Source of the DNA: RGIG6919 sp045531905
GTDB lineage: Bacteria > Bacillota > Clostridia > Lachnospirales > Lachnospiraceae
Reading direction: 5' to 3'
Length of the DNA: 64,000 bases
Assembly: GCA_045531905.1 (NCBI GenBank)
Contig: JAZSEY010000020.1
Coordinates: 124,001 to 188,000 of the forward strand
Shown here: piece after piece, positions 1 to 8,204 of the stretch
How positions within the stretch are numbered: the stretch's first letter is position 1
Layout: every line of letters begins with the position of its first letter
Program-made: the position numbers and the translations under genes
Notes under the pieces: model-generated
Seen by the model: only the letters and a program-made list of their open reading frames with translations
What the model was told of the DNA's origin: nothing
The model's database searches: none

Positions 1-593
1 TGCTCTAGCGGTTTTGTAAGCAATAGACTAATAACGTACATGCCCACAGAACAAATCAAGATAACAAAAAGCAAAAGAATTCGAAAATAGTTTTGCTGTG
101 CCATCATCATGTCATAGATGGAAGAAATGTTTCTCTTATTGATAATGTTTAAGTTCTTTTCCTGAATTGTGTTGCAGGAAGTGACATAAATGAAATGTTC
201 CTGTCCTTCCTCTAAAATGACGTAATGCTTTTTCCCCATCTGTGCATTTGTAATCAGTTCCTCAGGATAGGAGTTTTCAGTAGAACTATTCGTCGCGTAT
301 AAGTCACCATTATATATCACATATATGTCAGACTGGTTTGCAGACATACCGGCTATGACATTTTGGCTAATTCCTTCGAGTTGTGAAGTCAAGTCTCGAA
401 AATTGCTGTTTAACACATCGAGAAGTTCATATTCTATCGCTGATTGCACCATATTATTTTCTTCGATAGCATTTCTCACCTGTGCTTCCAGTGCCAGAGA
501 AAAATTGTTGCGAATCATAAGATATCCGACTACACCGATACCAAGGGATAACAATATGATATTTATAAATAAAACCTTATAACGAAATTTCAT
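1..593 (-). CDS. Sensor histidine kinase, N-terminal part (cut by window edge)
   Basis: The reading frame is open on the minus strand from an ATG at 593 to the window edge, about 197 codons. The visible part has a transmembrane helix at about residues 7-27, an extracytoplasmic sensor region of about 140 residues, and a second helix ending in ISLLLTKPLE, the usual start of a HAMP linker. The catalytic dimerisation and ATPase domains lie outside the window. It starts 7 bp downstream of the response regulator stop, so the two are one transcript and a cognate pair. Kinase identity is inferred from this topology and position; the ligand is unknown, but the divergent ABC transporter cluster suggests an envelope-acting compound. 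Confidence 0.85.
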   Translation of the reverse strand, partial: MKFRYKVLFINIILLSLGIGVVGYLMIRNNFSLALEAQVRNAIEENNMVQSAIEYELLDVLNSNFRDLTSQLEGISQNVIAGMSANQSDIYVIYNGDLYATNSSTENSYPEELITNAQMGKKHYVILEEGQEHFIYVTSCNTIQEKNLNIINKRNISSIYDMMMAQQNYFRILLLFVILICSVGMYVISLLLTKPLE

Positions 594-600
594 ATATGAG

Positions 601-1254
601 TTATTGCTCCAATCGATAGCCTGTTTTGTAGACTGTTTTAATCTTTTTTTCTAATCCTGTTTTCTTTCGTAGACGTTGAATATGTAAATCCAATGTTCTA
701 GTGTGGTCTGCTAAATCACTGCCCCAAAGCTCTTCATAAATGCGCTCTCGAAACAGCGTAATGTTTACATTGCGAACTAACAATACCAAAAGTTCAAATT
801 CCTTTGGAGTTAAATCCAGTGCGGAGTTGTTTTTTGTGGCAGTTTGATTCTCCAAGTCCAGTGTTAGGTCCTCAAATTGCAAGGTGGTAGCAGACTTATT
901 GTAGCGTCGAAGTACCACATTGACTCTTGCAAGCAATTCTACAATTTCAAACGGTTTGACTATGTAGTCCTCAGCACCTAAGGTTAGTCCTTTCACACGG
1001 TCGTTGATATTGGCTTTTGCGGTCAAGAATATAACAGGAATATCTAGCGGTTTGATATATTCAAGCAATTCATAACCGTCAATTTCAGGCAACATGATAT
1101 CTAGTAAGACTAGGTCGAAATTTTCCTGTTCAATTATGTTGGCAGCTTCCAGTCCATCATATGCACAGGTGCATTGAAACCCGGCATCCTCTAGATTCAT
1201 TTTAATTAAGTCTGAGATTGGACGTTCGTCCTCTACTATTAGAATTTTTATCAT
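601..1254 (-). CDS. OmpR-family response regulator
   Basis: This 217-residue protein has a receiver domain (about 1-115) with an acidic pocket in the N-terminal VEDE segment, a phosphoacceptor Asp52 in LVLLDIMLPEIDG, the switch Thr in IFLTAKA and the conserved Lys in YIVKPF. A winged-helix DNA-binding domain (about 125-217) includes LTPKEFELL and RTLDLHIQRLRKKTG. Length and layout are standard for OmpR/PhoB regulators. It is co-transcribed with the downstream kinase and divergent from the 1392 gene. The direct repeats at 1324-1341 in the shared intergenic region have the form expected of a binding site for this family, so it probably controls the adjacent transporter genes. Confidence 0.95.
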   Translation of the reverse strand: MIKILIVEDERPISDLIKMNLEDAGFQCTCAYDGLEAANIIEQENFDLVLLDIMLPEIDGYELLEYIKPLDIPVIFLTAKANINDRVKGLTLGAEDYIVKPFEIVELLARVNVVLRRYNKSATTLQFEDLTLDLENQTATKNNSALDLTPKEFELLVLLVRNVNITLFRERIYEELWGSDLADHTRTLDLHIQRLRKKTGLEKKIKTVYKTGYRLEQ

Positions 1255-1323
1255 AGTCGCATCCTCATCAATTCAGTGGTTTAATAATAATCAAAATACA
1301 CCATTACTATCATAACATAGAAA

Positions 1324-1376
1324 TGTATCTGAAATGTATCTAAAATGAAAATGTTGTGATATATTAGTCTCATAAT
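1324..1376 (+). promoter_or_regulatory. Predicted response-regulator operator and promoter
   Basis: TGTATCT occurs twice in direct orientation (1324-1330 and 1335-1341), an 11-bp repeat period typical of OmpR-family dimers. A candidate -10 (CATAAT, 1371-1376) lies downstream; the expected -35 position 17 bp before it (1348-1353, AAAATG) is poor, as at activator-dependent promoters. The repeats end 6 bp upstream of that -35. The same repeat pair recurs at 2473-2490. Confidence 0.6.
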
Positions 1377-1391
1377 GGATGGGGGGATTAG

Positions 1392-2426
1392 ATGCCTGAA
1401 AATAAAGAAATAAACAATGATAATAGAAAGAAAAAGTGGCATAAAGTGTTGTATGTGCTGTGTTTACTGAGTTTTATTCCGTATTTTTTGACCGCCTTAG
1501 CTGGTATGTTTGGGATAGAATTTGGTTTTTTTGGAAATTCAGAGATGTATTATGGTTTTGAGGCAGTCGCTTTAATCGTTGCAATATTTACCACAATAAT
1601 TCCAGTGTATCCGGTTTTGCTGGTGTTACAGATAATTTACTGTCTTTGGTACTGGAAGTCATTATTAAAGAAACAGAAGAAACTGTTGATTGGTATCTTG
1701 ATATCCATTGCAGTGATGGCTGTTGTACCGGGTGCATTTCATTATGTCAGACAGGAAATATCTATCAGCCTGGCATATAATAAAAGTATTGATGTGATAG
1801 AAGATTATTTGATAGAACGATTTGGTGAAGAGCATGCAGCAAAAATGCAAGTAAGGCGTCCGAATGAGGATTCATTGTGGTACTATGTGAACACTCCGCT
1901 GATGTCCAATGATATCAGCTTACTTATGAATGAAACATTGACTGAGGTGCAAAACGATGATTTTTGTAGCAGATTTATGGAGTCGCATGATTTTCAGAAT
2001 AAGTTTGATATGCACTTAACAAAGGAATGGAAATTGCCAATCAATACTTATGTGAATAGTCTGGTTACCAATATTGATATTCGGAATTACCGTGAGGGTG
2101 ATGCCATAGAAACATTGTTTGATGATTGTACTTATCGGATTGCAAGTATTACGATTTATCATTTGTCCTATGACAAAAATGAGATTATGGAATGGATTAG
2201 AGAAATCTACATCAACAATGCTGAAGCTCTTAAGGATTGTTGTGATGACAATTCTATCAACGTATATGTGAAAGTGAATGACCAATATTATGCCAGCATA
2301 CACATTGGGCGCTCTTCAACGGATATGAATCGTTTGAAATTGTGGTTTTCCGGTTATTCAGACGGCAATGGTAAAACGATAGAGTATTCAGAGGAAGAGA
2401 TAGATTTATTGCAATCATACAAATAA
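1392..2426 (+). CDS. Membrane protein of unknown function, transporter-cluster associated
   Basis: This 344-residue protein is not recognised as a named family. A charged N-terminus precedes three hydrophobic segments at about residues 18-42, 53-90 and 97-118; the remaining 220 residues are soluble and mostly hydrophilic, without an obvious catalytic motif. It is divergent from the response regulator and is the first gene rightward, with the direct-repeat operator in its promoter. An intrinsic terminator follows at 2433-2467, so it may be transcribed separately from the lipoprotein/ABC genes. Its role in the system (sensor partner, immunity or accessory protein) is inferred only from position. 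Confidence 0.75.
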   Translation: MPENKEINNDNRKKKWHKVLYVLCLLSFIPYFLTALAGMFGIEFGFFGNSEMYYGFEAVALIVAIFTTIIPVYPVLLVLQIIYCLWYWKSLLKKQKKLLIGILISIAVMAVVPGAFHYVRQEISISLAYNKSIDVIEDYLIERFGEEHAAKMQVRRPNEDSLWYYVNTPLMSNDISLLMNETLTEVQNDDFCSRFMESHDFQNKFDMHLTKEWKLPINTYVNSLVTNIDIRNYREGDAIETLFDDCTYRIASITIYHLSYDKNEIMEWIREIYINNAEALKDCCDDNSINVYVKVNDQYYASIHIGRSSTDMNRLKLWFSGYSDGNGKTIEYSEEEIDLLQSYK

Positions 2427-2432
2427 CAGAGT

Positions 2433-2467
2433 AGGAAATTGTTGTGACAGACAATTTCCTATTTTTT
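2433..2467 (+). terminator. Intrinsic terminator
   Basis: AGGAAATTGT (2433-2442) pairs with ACAATTTCCT (2451-2460) and is followed by ATTTTTT. It closes the 1392 gene. Confidence 0.8.
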
Positions 2468-2472
2468 CATTC

Positions 2473-2490
2473 AGATACATTTTAGATACA
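2473..2490 (-). promoter_or_regulatory. Second predicted response-regulator operator
   Basis: AGATACA occurs at 2473-2479 and 2484-2490, the reverse complement of the TGTATCT pair at 1324-1341 with the same 11-bp period. A possible -10, TATGAT (2500-2505), lies just downstream on the plus strand, so the repeats overlap or abut the -35 region of the lipoprotein/ABC operon. The opposite orientation and closer spacing suggest a different regulatory geometry from the first site. Confidence 0.55.
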
Positions 2491-2532
2491 ATTGTGGTTT
2501 ATGATAGGGATATGTTGGAAGGAGGAATAGCC

Positions 2533-3729
2533 ATGAAAATACGTTTTTTAATATTTGTAGCATCCTTGTGCATTTGCCTTTCCGGATGTCAGACATCAGG
2601 TGATATGAAGGTTGATAAGGAGAGTGAGAATGCAGGGAATCATTTGCAGAATACATTGTGTGAGCAATTAAAGGCAGACGAGACATGGACAGAAGTAATC
2701 AATACACCAGATGGAAAATCAATCGAAATAGATGTGCGTGTTCAGGTGCCTTCGGTGAAATCATTAAATGTTTATGCTGCAAAGAAAAAGAAAATAGACA
2801 CGGCTACGCGAAAGTCATATTTAGAAAAGTATAATACAGGAACGTTACTTGCTTGTAAAAATGATGACCCTTATAGTGCAGGTTTGGGAGATCCGGAGTT
2901 GGTGCCAAATTGGGAAGAGCACACTGGTGATTACACAGATAATTATTATGGTGTGGAATATCGGGATAGAGAATACTTCATGTATTTCAATGACGCAGAT
3001 GATTTTAAATGGGGGAATATGATGACGCTGTTACCAATGGATAAGATAACTGGAAACGGCTCTGATTATTTTATTACGTTGAATTTTGATGCATCTGTCA
3101 CAGAAAATGTTTGTGCTTTAGGTCAGGAGGATGCAATTTCTCAGGCAGTTGCCTTTGCCAATGAACTGACAGGTCAATCGTTTGATGTGATAAATACATA
3201 TCCTCTTGTGTGGGGAGATGATACTAAAGCAAATGGATATGAGATTTATCTGAGAAGAACTATAGATGGGGTGCCATTAGATGGAAATTATTATTATTGG
3301 GTGAATTATATGATGCATAGGTATTATGACGTATATCCTAATGCCTATGGCAGTTTGGAAAAAATGCATGTATATATCAATGATGATGGCATCTTGGGAT
3401 TTCAATATATCGGAATGCGTGAAGAGGGAGAACTTGTTGCTGAAGATGTAAAACTATTGGACTTTGAGAAGGTAAAGGAAAGTCTTCGGATTGCATTGAT
3501 TGAAAATGTGGATGGAATGTTTTCTGATTTGTATTTGGGAACTTTAGAATTATTATATTTTCCATTGTGGGATACGGAAGAACCGGAAAGGTTTACAATT
3601 ATCCCAGTGTGGCGATTACTAGCAGATGAGGATGCGGATAAAGCGGAGAGCGTGGTTATGATAAATGCCATGGATGGTTCATTGATTGATATTGAGTCCA
3701 ATATTTTTTTAGAACCGGAAGGGGAATAG
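2533..3729 (+). CDS. Lipoprotein, first of two tandem paralogues (DUF6034-like?)
   Basis: The chosen ATG at 2533 follows a strong GGAGGA Shine-Dalgarno and opens a lipoprotein signal peptide with lipobox LSGC; the frame extends upstream but that part would disrupt the signal. The 398-residue protein is secreted and lipid-anchored. Its middle and end (DGVPLDG-like, VYINDDGILGF, LELLYFPLW, IIPVWRL, INAMDGSLIDIES) resemble PepSY/YycI-type folds and possibly DUF6034; this is a tentative recollection, not a search result. The downstream gene is a diverged copy with the same segments in the same order. It leads the adaptor-permease-ATPase operon, so it may be an extracellular substrate-binding or sensing partner. 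Confidence 0.8.
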   Translation: MKIRFLIFVASLCICLSGCQTSGDMKVDKESENAGNHLQNTLCEQLKADETWTEVINTPDGKSIEIDVRVQVPSVKSLNVYAAKKKKIDTATRKSYLEKYNTGTLLACKNDDPYSAGLGDPELVPNWEEHTGDYTDNYYGVEYRDREYFMYFNDADDFKWGNMMTLLPMDKITGNGSDYFITLNFDASVTENVCALGQEDAISQAVAFANELTGQSFDVINTYPLVWGDDTKANGYEIYLRRTIDGVPLDGNYYYWVNYMMHRYYDVYPNAYGSLEKMHVYINDDGILGFQYIGMREEGELVAEDVKLLDFEKVKESLRIALIENVDGMFSDLYLGTLELLYFPLWDTEEPERFTIIPVWRLLADEDADKAESVVMINAMDGSLIDIESNIFLEPEGE

Positions 3730-3738
3730 GAGAAAAAG

Positions 3739-4908
3739 ATGAAAGCGAAATTTAGATTATTCATAATCGGTAGCCTCATAACAATTTCTTTTGTAGGCTG
3801 TGGCGAAAAGAAAATAGAAACACATGAAGTGCCTGATACACAGGCGTCGGCGCTCACAGATGATTTAACAGAGTCGTTGCAGGTTACAGAAGATGTTTGG
3901 AAAGATGAGATTAGCATTGAAGGCTCGCAGTATACGGTAAAGGTGCATGCCGAGGTTATGGTGCCGGATGTGAACTATATGCATAAAATTGCCTATAAGC
4001 AGAAGGTGTTTTCTGCGCAGGATAAAGAGCGAATTATCTCTGAATTAGCAGAAGGAGATGTGTATGATGGAGCTATGCTGATAGCAAATCCTGATGAAAC
4101 TGCTGATGTAGAATCAACATGGGAAAAGATAGATAACTACGAAGGGGAGCATTATATCTTTTCCTATCTGGGACAGGATTATGTGTTGACTATGGCAAAT
4201 GACACAGCATTAGAACAATACGGTGGAACATACATGCGTTTTGAACCAGTAAGTAATGTGTATAACTACGGTAAGCAATATAGTTATGGGAATTTCACAA
4301 ATACGCCAAGTGAAAATCAGTGTGAGATTTCGAAGGACGAGGCTTGTCAAACTGCAGTGGAATTTGTGAAGAAAATGGAACAAGAAGAGTTTTGTGTGGT
4401 ATCGTCATATCCATTGCAATGGTATGAAACGGAGAAGAATCATGAAGAGAGTTATGTCGAGTGGTTGGATGGATATGAAGTGGTCTTATATAGACAAGTG
4501 GATGGCGTGTTAGTAGATGGATGCATGCCTGCTGACTTTCTCGTGTCAGATATAGAAGGACCATATGCCAGAAACCGTATGGAAAGTGTACATGTATTTG
4601 TTACGGATAGTGGTGTTGTAGGATATGAGCACAATGGTGCGCGTGCAGTAGGGGAAGTTGTGGAATCTAAGGTGTCGTTAAAACCGTATTCTACAATTTT
4701 GGATGAGATGAAAACGCAGGTTGTGCAGACGGATTTTTACGGAGATTATTCTCCATATAGAGGGAAATTGGAATTGTTATATTTCCCAGTATATCCAGAA
4801 CAAAATACTGACACATGTGTGCTATGTCCTTATTGGAAATTGACAGATGACGATGATGATCAGTTAAGTAATTTTTCCAAGATAGTAGACGCGTGTGATG
4901 TGAAATGA
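3739..4908 (+). CDS. Lipoprotein, second tandem paralogue
   Basis: This 389-residue protein has an N-terminal signal ending in lipobox FVGC. It aligns by eye with the preceding lipoprotein over most of its length: GVLVDG with GVPLDG, VHVFVTDSGVVGY with MHVYINDDGILGF, KLELLYFPVYP with TLELLYFPLWD, and CPYWKL with IPVWRL. It lacks the last part of the first copy after the YWKL segment, including the INAMDGSLIDIES motif. It lies 9 bp after its paralogue and its stop overlaps the next frame, so the genes are translated from one operon. Function is unknown; an envelope role beside the exporter is inferred. Confidence 0.8.
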   Translation: MKAKFRLFIIGSLITISFVGCGEKKIETHEVPDTQASALTDDLTESLQVTEDVWKDEISIEGSQYTVKVHAEVMVPDVNYMHKIAYKQKVFSAQDKERIISELAEGDVYDGAMLIANPDETADVESTWEKIDNYEGEHYIFSYLGQDYVLTMANDTALEQYGGTYMRFEPVSNVYNYGKQYSYGNFTNTPSENQCEISKDEACQTAVEFVKKMEQEEFCVVSSYPLQWYETEKNHEESYVEWLDGYEVVLYRQVDGVLVDGCMPADFLVSDIEGPYARNRMESVHVFVTDSGVVGYEHNGARAVGEVVESKVSLKPYSTILDEMKTQVVQTDFYGDYSPYRGKLELLYFPVYPEQNTDTCVLCPYWKLTDDDDDQLSNFSKIVDACDVK

Positions 4909-4931
4909 AACAGCAAGGAAAGGAACAGAGC

Positions 4932-5936
4932 ATGAAACATAGGAAAGAAAAGTGTTTATTACTGGGGATTTCTATAGTGTGGTTTTTGGGGATGACAGGG
5001 TGTTCTGGTTCCTTTACCTCTCCCCTTATGGAAATTACAATTGAGCCTTATGAAAAGGTAGTGTATAACACAGCGGATGTAGTGAAAGGGGATATACACC
5101 CTGAATTACGGCTGAAATTGGTTACGGATGAATTCAGAAGAGTCAATTACTACCCTGTTCACGATGAAATGGAAGTGGACCAGGTATATGTGCAGGATGG
5201 TGATATTGTCACAAAAGGGGATTTGTTAGTAACCTTCAAATCGGCTGACATAGAGGAGCAGTTAACGACTTATCGAAATGAATTAGAAGAAAATAAACTT
5301 TTAATCAAACACTACAAAAAACTCATGAAGATTGACAAAAATCAAGATTATAGTCAGGATATTATTTCTCTGGAAGAAGATGCAGAAGTGATAGAGATGC
5401 GAATTCATGAGTTAACAAAAAAACTGGAGAACTATCACATAAAGGCAGAGGGATTGGGCGTTGTTTCTAATGTATCAGATATGTTGGCTTACGGCGTGGT
5501 TGGCGTACAGGATATGCTGATGAATGTGACCTATGGTTCTGGGGATTATTATGTGTCAACCGAAGATGATTATGCATTTCAGATAGGTGACATTTATGAG
5601 GCAAGCTTTGGTGTTGCTGTTTATCAAATGGAGTTGAAAGAAATCACAGAAAACACAACTGGAGAAAGAGAACTTCGTTTTGCTATGGCAGAAGGCGAAA
5701 AGGTGATTACGGACCAGAAATCATTAGATATGGTAATCCGAAAAACAGTTATGAAAAATGTGCTTTATGTACCCAAGAAGGCTGTTTTTAAAAATGACGT
5801 TGAAACCTATGTTTATCTAATGGATGGGGATGGCTATAGAAAGGCTGTGCCGGTAACAATTGGGGCTACAGTAGACGGAGTTACAGTGATTACTGCCGGT
5901 GTAAAAGAAGGCGACAAGGTGGTGGTGGACAAATGA
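4932..5936 (+). CDS. HlyD/MFP-type adaptor lipoprotein
   Basis: ATG 4932 is preferred over ATG 4905 because AGGAAAGGAA lies upstream at a suitable distance, whereas 4905 has none. The product (334 residues) begins with a signal peptide and lipobox MTGC. It has the layout of a membrane-fusion adaptor: a lipoyl-like half (VDQVYVQDGDIVTKGDLLVTF), a helical hairpin (about residues 105-165) and a C-terminal barrel ending in VTIGATVDGVTVITAGVKEGDKVVV. In Gram-positive MacB-like systems such adaptors sit outside the membrane next to the FtsX permease. It overlaps the next adaptor gene by 4 bp (ATGA). Confidence 0.85.
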   Translation: MKHRKEKCLLLGISIVWFLGMTGCSGSFTSPLMEITIEPYEKVVYNTADVVKGDIHPELRLKLVTDEFRRVNYYPVHDEMEVDQVYVQDGDIVTKGDLLVTFKSADIEEQLTTYRNELEENKLLIKHYKKLMKIDKNQDYSQDIISLEEDAEVIEMRIHELTKKLENYHIKAEGLGVVSNVSDMLAYGVVGVQDMLMNVTYGSGDYYVSTEDDYAFQIGDIYEASFGVAVYQMELKEITENTTGERELRFAMAEGEKVITDQKSLDMVIRKTVMKNVLYVPKKAVFKNDVETYVYLMDGDGYRKAVPVTIGATVDGVTVITAGVKEGDKVVVDK

Positions 5937-8185
5937 GAAAAGAACGTGAGCGGGTTTTCGCAACACTTTTAGTTGGAATGATGCTACTTACCGGTTGTCA
6001 GTCTGCCGCACAGGTTGTTCCAGAACTGTTAGAGCCATTGGCGGTAAATGATGCATACAGACCTGTAGAGTATGGGGATGTAGGAACCGTGGATGTGCAG
6101 TTTGGGGTGATGCACCCACAGGACATATGTCATTTTTGGCAGGTTTCTATTGAAGTGTCTGAAATTAAAGTGGATGTTGGAGAATACGTGGAACAGGGAC
6201 AAGTATTGGCGTTGGCAGATATGACTGGGCTAGAGGAGCAAATTGCAGATGCGAATGCGGCAATCACATTAGAGAAAAAATTGCATGAGCAGAAGGTGAT
6301 TAGAAGAGAAGCAGAAGTACAGGAATTGCAATATAAGCTGAAGGGAGCAAAGCAGAAAAAAGATAAAAAAGCAATTAAGGAATACAAAACAGCGTTGCAG
6401 GTGATGCAGGAAAATAATAGTTACGATGAGCGATTGTACAAAAAAATGCTAAAGACGTTGCAGGCTGATTTAAAAGAACTAGAACAGGCAAAAGCAGAGG
6501 GGACACTAATTGCCAGAACTTCAGGGTATGTAACATATGTGAAGGATATATCGGAAAATAATATGACAGGACCTTCTGAAAATGTGGTAGTTATTTCAGA
6601 TTATGAGAAAAGTTATATTGAATTAAATTCGGTAACAATAGACCAGAACCCATTCAATAAATATGCCGGTTGTTTTACTTATTACGATGGGAAAAAAGTT
6701 GTCTTGGAGGAATATGCATACAGTGAATCTGCTATGCTTACGATTCAAGCAAAGCAGCAATATCCCAATGTGCGACTCCGATTTGCTGAGCCAGAGAGCA
6801 TAACAACGGGATTTGAAATCGGTAGCAATGTGCCGGTATTTTTTTACCAAAACTTAAAAGAACATGTATTGGTTGTGGGAAATGATTCATTATATGAAGA
6901 TGAAGTGGGCTTTTTTGTATATGTAATGAAAGGGCAGGAAAAACAGCAAAGATACATTGAAATTGGCAACCAGGATGCCGCCAATACAGAAGTCATTTCT
7001 GGGTTAGAGGAAGGCGAACTTGTGCATTATAGTTCGGAATCAGTATTGCCAGCGAGCTTCACTCCGTATACTGTGACAACTGCGGATTTTACTTTGAGTG
7101 AAACATCTAAGAACTATAAGGTACAGGATTACGAAACAAACTGTGTTTATTCAGAAGTAGAAGGTAGGATAAAAGAAGTATTTGTAACAGAAAGAGATTT
7201 GGTGAAAACAGGAGACTTGATTTGTACGATTGAAACAAATGAAGGTGGGGCTGATATCAAAGCGCTTTCTAACCAAATCAAGCATTTGAAAAAAAGTCAT
7301 CAGGAAGCCGTGTCCGATTACGAAGCACAAATTGCAGATTTGAAACAACAGATGAAGCAGGCAAAAAAGGATGATAAGCAGAAAGAGGCATCCGAGATAG
7401 ATGAAGAACAAGAACCGTATCTTTATCAGCAGCTATCCTGTCAGATAGATATGGTGGAAGCAGATTTAAAAAACTGCGAAATCCAGTATGCATATGATTT
7501 GAGAAAACTACAGACAGAGTACAAAAAAATGACAGCTAACAACAATGGAAATGGTGTTGTAAAGGTGTTTGCACAGTGTGATGGCGAAATTGCCAATATG
7601 CGGATAAAGGTAGGGAAGAATTATACTTATGGTGAGCGTTTGTTCAATATTCGCATACCGGCTACTAAGAGAATACTGTTGGGAGTTGTGGGAATTGGAC
7701 CACAGTTGAATCAAGAGGTCCGTTTTATCAATCAAGATGGTGTTAGCTATACTGGAACCGTAACTGGTACTACAGGTGGCTTAGAAAATGATAGTCGTAT
7801 ATATGTGACGGAACTGAATAACCAGATTTTTGTTACACAAAATGTAAATGATACCGGCAACTCTTACTATGTGGTACAAGCAGATGATTATGGCATTTTC
7901 GAAGAAGAAGGAATGGAAGCAGAATATGTCTACGGAAAAGTGGTGAATGCCGTTGTGGTACCAAGAAAGAGTGTTTTCACAGAAGAGGATTTGAAACAGC
8001 AGACATTGTACTATGTGTTCAGAATTCAAAACGACCAACTGGTAAAACAGTATGTGAAAATATTGGATAAAGCATCCTTGGGTAACACTACAGATAAAAC
8101 GATTCAGGAAACAATGTGTGTGATCAGTGGGCTTCATGAAGGGGATGTGATAGCAGGCCCGGTTGAAGATAAGGAAGAAAAGTAG
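5933..8185 (+). CDS. Double-length adaptor lipoprotein (duplicated MFP unit)
   Basis: This 750-residue protein has a signal peptide with lipobox LTGC. It carries two complete adaptor modules in one chain. Module 1 (about 40-365) has VDVGEYVEQGQVLALAD, a lysine/glutamate-rich coiled hairpin and a C-terminal segment IEIGNQDAANTEVISGLEEGELV. Module 2 (about 385-750) repeats this order: VFVTERDLVKTGDLICTIET, a second coiled hairpin, then VKILDKASLGN with VISGLHEGDVIAG. Ordinary adaptors are half this length. It overlaps the preceding single adaptor by 4 bp, so the operon encodes three adaptor units in two polypeptides. Identity as an MFP pair is strong; the exported substrate is unknown. Confidence 0.88.
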   Translation: MRKERERVFATLLVGMMLLTGCQSAAQVVPELLEPLAVNDAYRPVEYGDVGTVDVQFGVMHPQDICHFWQVSIEVSEIKVDVGEYVEQGQVLALADMTGLEEQIADANAAITLEKKLHEQKVIRREAEVQELQYKLKGAKQKKDKKAIKEYKTALQVMQENNSYDERLYKKMLKTLQADLKELEQAKAEGTLIARTSGYVTYVKDISENNMTGPSENVVVISDYEKSYIELNSVTIDQNPFNKYAGCFTYYDGKKVVLEEYAYSESAMLTIQAKQQYPNVRLRFAEPESITTGFEIGSNVPVFFYQNLKEHVLVVGNDSLYEDEVGFFVYVMKGQEKQQRYIEIGNQDAANTEVISGLEEGELVHYSSESVLPASFTPYTVTTADFTLSETSKNYKVQDYETNCVYSEVEGRIKEVFVTERDLVKTGDLICTIETNEGGADIKALSNQIKHLKKSHQEAVSDYEAQIADLKQQMKQAKKDDKQKEASEIDEEQEPYLYQQLSCQIDMVEADLKNCEIQYAYDLRKLQTEYKKMTANNNGNGVVKVFAQCDGEIANMRIKVGKNYTYGERLFNIRIPATKRILLGVVGIGPQLNQEVRFINQDGVSYTGTVTGTTGGLENDSRIYVTELNNQIFVTQNVNDTGNSYYVVQADDYGIFEEEGMEAEYVYGKVVNAVVVPRKSVFTEEDLKQQTLYYVFRIQNDQLVKQYVKILDKASLGNTTDKTIQETMCVISGLHEGDVIAGPVEDKEEK

Positions 8186-8204
8186 CATCTGACTAGGAGG
8201 ATTT

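Noticed and set aside
325..582. 85-codon plus-strand frame in the kinase region
   Set aside because: It is antisense to a well-formed sensor kinase N-terminus.
4905..4931. ATG 4905 as start of the adaptor gene
   Set aside because: No ribosome-binding site; ATG 4932 has one and gives a standard lipoprotein signal.
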